The notes under the pieces: generated by a model
The model's input: only the letters and a program-made list of their open reading frames with translations
Databases searched by the model: none
What the model was told of the DNA's origin: nothing
Position numbers and translations under genes: made by a program
Shown here: piece by piece, positions 32,628 to 36,304 of the stretch
Layout of the letters: each line of letters begins with the position of its first letter
Numbering within the stretch: position 1 is the first letter of the stretch
Source: Rhizobiales bacterium 65-9
Lineage (GTDB): Bacteria; Pseudomonadota; Alphaproteobacteria; Rhizobiales; Beijerinckiaceae
Reading direction: 5' to 3'
Length of the DNA: 36,304 nt
NCBI GenBank assembly: GCA_001899525.1
Contig: MKVY01000032.1
Location: 102,137-138,440, forward strand

Positions 32628-33500
32628 TCACCTCGTACACGCGCGAATGAACTCGATGGCGACCTCGGCGAAGTCGTTGTCCTTGCTGCCCATGCTGGCC
32701 ACCGTCGAAAAGTGGTTGTGGCCGTCGAAGCAACGGATGCGGGGGCTCTTGCCGTCGCGTAAGGTTAGGGCGCGGGCCATGTCGAATCCCGGCGTACTAA
32801 GCTGTGGCTGGTCGTATTCGGCTATGGAGACGGCGACCGGTACCTTGCTCTGCGTTATATAATTGAGTGCCGAGCGGCGATCGAACTGGCTCGTGTCGTT
32901 GCCGAAATAAGCCAGAATATTGTCGCGGTTTTCGTCCTTACGCACTTCATAAAGGCCGCTCGACAGCATGCCGCCGGCGACGATGTCGCCGCCCCTGATG
33001 TCAGGGTCGAACAGGAAGGTCGCCACATGGGCGGCGCCGGCCGAGTGGCCCATAATGACGATCTTGGCGGGGTCGCCGCCGAATTCGGTCGCGTGAGCCT
33101 TGACCCATTTGACAGCGCTTTCCACGTCCTTGGCGGCTAGCGGCCATCTCGCGTCCGGCGCCAGCCGATAATTGGCGACCACGCCGACCATGCCTTCGCG
33201 CGCCACGCAGCCGCCAACGTTGCCGTAGAAGATTGGATCAGTGCGTTTGTCGCCGCCGACGAAGCCGCCGCCGGGAATGTAGATGAAGACGGGCTTGCCG
33301 CCGTCGCCGGCCTGCCTATAGACGTCGAGCTTCTGGCGCTCGTGATCGCCGTAGGGAATGTCGAGCTTCATCTCGACGCCGTTCATCACCCCTTCCATCA
33401 GTGGTGCATAGAGCTGGCAAACAGTGTTCCACATCTCCGGCGATATATTGGGGCCGAGCTGTGGAATGGCCTTGCGAATATCGGGGGACATCGATGTCAT
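32628..33500 (-). CDS. Alpha/beta hydrolase, carboxylesterase/HSL-like
   Basis: This 290-residue esterase or amidase is of the hormone-sensitive-lipase/kynurenine-formamidase type. The nucleophile elbow is GHSAGA (S153), the acid is D230 (AEYDQPQL), and the base H263 lies in GHNHFST. The oxyanion segment reads PGGGF (76-80) where HGGGF is usual, so the first His is Pro. It has no signal peptide in this reading. The ATG at 33500 was chosen because the 47 residues upstream are serine/arginine-rich and overlap the region next to the EthD gene. It is last in a leftward catabolic operon and may hydrolyse an ester or amide made by the upstream enzymes. Confidence 0.85.
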   Translation of the reverse strand: MTSMSPDIRKAIPQLGPNISPEMWNTVCQLYAPLMEGVMNGVEMKLDIPYGDHERQKLDVYRQAGDGGKPVFIYIPGGGFVGGDKRTDPIFYGNVGGCVAREGMVGVVANYRLAPDARWPLAAKDVESAVKWVKAHATEFGGDPAKIVIMGHSAGAAHVATFLFDPDIRGGDIVAGGMLSSGLYEVRKDENRDNILAYFGNDTSQFDRRSALNYITQSKVPVAVSIAEYDQPQLSTPGFDMARALTLRDGKSPRIRCFDGHNHFSTVASMGSKDNDFAEVAIEFIRACTR

Positions 33501-33558
33501 GGAAGACCTGTTGAAGAGATGGCTGGATTCCGCGACTATCTGGATTGGATAGCGCCTA

Positions 33559-33900
33559 TTACGGGATAGGTTTGCGCCCAATTTCCACTTCTTCCGCGAG
33601 GAAGAAGATGCGGAAGTTTGGATCGCAGAAATTTGCCTCATCGGCTTTCATTGTACCATCATGACCGCTTGACCATTGGTGCCGCATGTCTTCGATGGAG
33701 GCATAGTAGATCTCGACCATGCCATCGAAGGGGGCTTCGTCGACCAGGTTATCCTCGACGAAATTCACAACGATTCTTTGGACCGGGTTCTTTTGGAGCG
33801 AAGCGCGTTCCAACTTGCTGTGTTCATTCAGCCAATAGTCTTTGAATTGTTGCCGAGTCATATCGGGGCGTCGTTTGATGAGCCCAATTACTTTAATCAT
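33559..33900 (-). CDS. EthD-domain protein
   Basis: This 113-residue protein has a dimeric alpha/beta-barrel fold. MIKVIGLIKRRPDMTRQQFK, then DYWLNEHSKL, is the classic EthD opening, and the end carries the DPNFRIFFLAEEVEI strand. EthD proteins help ether, polyketide or aromatic ring metabolism by roles that are mostly unknown; some are decarboxylases or cyclases. The ATG overlaps the FAD monooxygenase stop as ATGA, and GGAG lies upstream inside that gene, so translation is coupled. Confidence 0.88.
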   Translation of the reverse strand: MIKVIGLIKRRPDMTRQQFKDYWLNEHSKLERASLQKNPVQRIVVNFVEDNLVDEAPFDGMVEIYYASIEDMRHQWSSGHDGTMKADEANFCDPNFRIFFLAEEVEIGRKPIP

Positions 33901-35465
33901 TGACGGGCTCCCGTTTTGGCAAACATCTGAGCTGGCTTTGTCCAGAGCGTTGTTTCTGTCGGCAAATTGAGCCATTCGCGGATTTCAGCTTCGGGCAGAA
34001 CGACATCGAGGGATTGCTTATGCGCCCAAGCGACATGGCCGTCTGGACGTATCAGTAAGCTGGACAGGCCGCGAAGCGCAGCGCGTTCGCCCGGATCGAC
34101 GGCGGCGACCTCGACACGAACGTCGGGATGAACCGCAGGCAATGTCGCGCAGCCCGTCAGATCGAGAAGCAGAAAACGTTGGCCGCGCAGCAATTCAAAA
34201 GTATTTTGCGCTGTCGATGGGCCGCCGGTGACCTTGAGGTTTGGCAGCCGGCGTCCGATCACGCCATCGGCCTCGGCCGTTGTGCGATAACAAGCTGAAA
34301 GTCCGGCAAGGTTCTCACATATTTTCAGATTGACTTCGGAGTCCGGCAGAATATCGCGCTCCAGGAAACGTTTCAGCGCCACATGCTCGGCATCAAAATT
34401 GAATTGGATGGCGAGCTGTCTCTTGACGTCGTCGATAAGGGCGTTGATTTCAGGCAGCCGCTCGTCTGCGTAGCTGTCCAGAAGCCAAGAGGGAGCCCGG
34501 CCGGTGGAAGTGGCGGCAAGTTTCCAGCCGAGATTAAAGGCATCCTGGAGGCAGAAGTTCATACCGACGCCCGATGCCGGATAATGAACGCGAACGGACT
34601 CGCCGACGAGAAAAATACGACCATCGCGAATTTTCTCAGCGACAAACAGGGCATCGTGAAAAGAGTTGATCGCATCCACACGTGTAATGCCGTAGTCGGT
34701 GCCGTGCACCCGTCGTAACATTTCCTTGGCTTCGTCCAGCTCAATCTTTTCACTAGGCGGTCGCTTGCAGGTGGCCGCATCAATAAAGGCAAATCGCGTT
34801 ATGCCGTCCCGCAGGGGATAGGTCATGGCCCAGCCGGCTTCGGTGTTCGAGACAGTCAGCGGCTCTTCGTTCGGGTTTTCAACGAAGGCGTCAACATTGA
34901 CGGCGATGCGGCTTGCGGGCTGTCCAACAAAGGCTATGCCGGCTTTGTTGCGAACGGTGCTTTTGCTTCCGTCCGCTCCCACAAGATAGCGACCGCGAAG
35001 CGTTTGCTCTTGACCATCCGCATCGCGATATAGGACTTCCACGCGATCTTCGGTCTGTCTTACGTCTGTTACCTCGGAATGTAGCCGCAGATCACCTCCC
35101 AATGCGCGGAAGTGCTCGGCAAGCATTTTCTCGGTCTCGAGTTGAGCGAACATCAGGATGTAACGATAATCGCTATCGAGGGCCGAATAATTGATGGGAC
35201 GTAGACCAGCCCAGATATTGTGCTGGCTAAACGGATTTGAGTGCAGCTCTTTCGCACGACTGAGAACGCGCTCCGCCAGCCCACGAGACTCAAAGATTTC
35301 CATGACGCGCGGTGCCAGCGTCCCCGCGCGTGACCAGGTGGGGCCGTCGCGCTTCTCGAGGATAATGACGCGCGCACCACCCAATGCCGCCTCGCACCCG
35401 ACCATCAAGCCTGACGGACCTGCTCCCGAAATAACGACGTCTGCGTCAAATGCTGCTTCGATCAT
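33897..35465 (-). CDS. FAD-dependent aromatic monooxygenase (PheA/TfdB-like)
   Basis: This flavoprotein has about 522 residues. N-terminal DADVVISGAGPSGLMVG holds the FAD dinucleotide loop; YLVGADGSKSTVR (about 160-172) is the DG motif that contacts both FAD and NAD(P)H. The third motif reads GRIFLVGESVRVHYPASG followed by VGMNFCLQDAFNLGWKLA, where the usual GD is GE. A thioredoxin-like C-terminal region follows (RFLLLDLTGCATLPAV). Such enzymes hydroxylate phenol-like rings. The ATG at 35465 lies 6 nt behind AAGGA; another ATG at 35471 leaves no spacing. It sits 29 bp after the amidohydrolase. Confidence 0.88.
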   Translation of the reverse strand: MIEAAFDADVVISGAGPSGLMVGCEAALGGARVIILEKRDGPTWSRAGTLAPRVMEIFESRGLAERVLSRAKELHSNPFSQHNIWAGLRPINYSALDSDYRYILMFAQLETEKMLAEHFRALGGDLRLHSEVTDVRQTEDRVEVLYRDADGQEQTLRGRYLVGADGSKSTVRNKAGIAFVGQPASRIAVNVDAFVENPNEEPLTVSNTEAGWAMTYPLRDGITRFAFIDAATCKRPPSEKIELDEAKEMLRRVHGTDYGITRVDAINSFHDALFVAEKIRDGRIFLVGESVRVHYPASGVGMNFCLQDAFNLGWKLAATSTGRAPSWLLDSYADERLPEINALIDDVKRQLAIQFNFDAEHVALKRFLERDILPDSEVNLKICENLAGLSACYRTTAEADGVIGRRLPNLKVTGGPSTAQNTFELLRGQRFLLLDLTGCATLPAVHPDVRVEVAAVDPGERAALRGLSSLLIRPDGHVAWAHKQSLDVVLPEAEIREWLNLPTETTLWTKPAQMFAKTGARQ

Positions 35466-35494
35466 GGTCATTCCTTATCGATCGAACGGATGTT

Positions 35495-36304
35495 TCAATA
35501 GTGCCGATGTCCGGGTGCCGCCGAAAGCAGGCGATCCCGAGAAGCCGCGGCTTTCTGGCGGACGCGATCGAGATCCAGGCCAACCATGCGTCCCTGGAGC
35601 TTTTTAGGTTTGCCCCTGACCAGGACGATATCGACATTGCCGGGATGAGCACCTAACACCACGGCCCCCACTGGATCCGTCACAGGCGTCAGATTCAGAT
35701 CAGTGCTGCGGATGACGACAAGATCCGCATCCTTACCGACGGTCAGCGAGCCCACCCGTGTTTCCAGTCCACAGGCGGCGGCGCCAGCGACCGTCGCAAA
35801 TTCGAGCATGTTGCGCACGGTCACCGGCGGTCCGAGTTCCGGCAGCAGCCGGTTGGCCGTGAGCATGCGCTCAACGCCAAGCGCGAAGCGCATTTGAGTG
35901 AAAAGGTCGCCGGTGGCGCAGGTTTCGGTATCGCCGCTGAGGCTGGGCTTGATGCCAGCATTGAGAAGCCGCCCCAAAGCCGGTACGCCGGCGCCGTCCA
36001 TCATCATTTCCGTCTGCGGGCCAATGGAGGCGCTAACGCCGTGATCGGCCATCAGTTTCATTTCCAGTGCGGTTGAGGCGCACACATGAATGAGTGTCAA
36101 ATCCGGGCCGAGCAGATTGTCGGCGGCCATGGTCTCGATGGCGCGGAACTGGCTGGCGAACTGTTGCACACCGGCATGCATGCTGAGGCGGAGTCCGAGC
36201 TCTCGCGCGGTCTTGAAATCGTCGCGCGTTACGGCGGCAACCGTCATTTCAGGTCCGCGAGCCGCCATCGCATGTGTGACGAGTGCGTCGTCTGAATAGA
36301 GAAC
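35495..36304 (-). CDS. Amidohydrolase-superfamily hydrolase, 5' end outside window
   Basis: The frame is open to the window edge, so at least 270 residues of a probably 430-470-residue enzyme are seen, lacking the N-terminal HxH. Visible metal-site residues are the histidine in LRLSMHAG, the histidine in LTLIHVCAS and the aspartate in SLSGDTET. The C-terminus VGSLTVGKDADLVVIRSTDL, then NLTP, is typical of the SsnA/TrzN/cytosine-deaminase-like branch that acts on guanine-, triazine- or hydantoin-like rings. It is first in the leftward operon with the FAD monooxygenase, EthD protein and esterase, so the substrate may be a nitrogen-bearing aromatic. Confidence 0.85.
   Translation of the reverse strand, partial: VLYSDDALVTHAMAARGPEMTVAAVTRDDFKTARELGLRLSMHAGVQQFASQFRAIETMAADNLLGPDLTLIHVCASTALEMKLMADHGVSASIGPQTEMMMDGAGVPALGRLLNAGIKPSLSGDTETCATGDLFTQMRFALGVERMLTANRLLPELGPPVTVRNMLEFATVAGAAACGLETRVGSLTVGKDADLVVIRSTDLNLTPVTDPVGAVVLGAHPGNVDIVLVRGKPKKLQGRMVGLDLDRVRQKAAASRDRLLSAAPGHRHY

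Noticed and set aside
1-36304. CRISPR array, tRNA, rRNA, transposase or integrase genes
   Set aside because: No regularly spaced repeats, no tRNA- or rRNA-like stretch and no transposase or integrase motif were seen on either strand.

Overview
The window is a GC-rich stretch, about 60% by eye. Its gene families (Rut-type flavin monooxygenases, isochorismatase-like amidase, PuuE-type deacetylase, TRAP and Liv-type uptake, LtrA, DUF924, coniferyl-aldehyde-dehydrogenase-like ALDH) suggest an alphaproteobacterium with large catabolic capacity, most like a sphingomonad or a rhizobial relative. No rRNA, tRNA or CRISPR array was seen, so taxonomy is inference. The first and last genes run off the window.

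Layout. (1) 1-5404 is a defence-type island. A 5'-truncated gene with a PLD-like C-terminal half overlaps a PP2C phosphatase gene. After a poorly coding stretch comes a complete three-gene ABC-three-component (ABC-3C) operon: SMEK-domain protein, small middle component, DUF2326-type ATPase. (2) 5668-14880 is a catabolic block around a TetR regulator. It holds an FMN reductase and tetR leftward, and rightward a creatinase-like M24 protein that has lost most metal ligands, a five-gene Liv-type ABC importer, a cupin and a flavin monooxygenase of the RutA-related LLM class. Two almost identical promoters, each with the same palindrome between -35 and -10, precede the M24 gene and the LLM gene. (3) 14881-17825 is a decay zone: a permease fragment, a dctP with one in-frame stop, a dctQ cut short by a junction into the 3' end of a convergent lysR, and that lysR frameshifted in a homopolymer. 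(4) 18073-26488 holds an N-carbamoylsarcosine-amidase-like hydrolase, a PuuE-like deacetylase, an AraC regulator, a ribose-type ABC importer and a second, clearer RutA-family oxygenase. (5) 26751-32311 carries more general genes: DUF924, LtrA, a small membrane protein, ALDH, SDR and a divergent LysR. (6) 32628-36304 is a leftward catabolic operon: amidohydrolase, FAD monooxygenase, EthD protein, alpha/beta hydrolase.

Working together (inference): two importers bring in a small nitrogen-containing compound. Reduced flavin made by the FMN reductase feeds two Rut-type oxygenases able to open amide-containing rings. The isochorismatase-fold amidase, the PuuE-like and M24 hydrolases and perhaps the final operon process the products. 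The set resembles pyrimidine (Rut), purine (PuuE) and creatinine (amidase, creatinase fold) degradation but matches none of them, so an undescribed N-heterocycle or cyclic-amide pathway is the main hypothesis. Three copies of a 28-bp motif lie in gene-free gaps at block boundaries (5491, 14935, 32519) and are unexplained.
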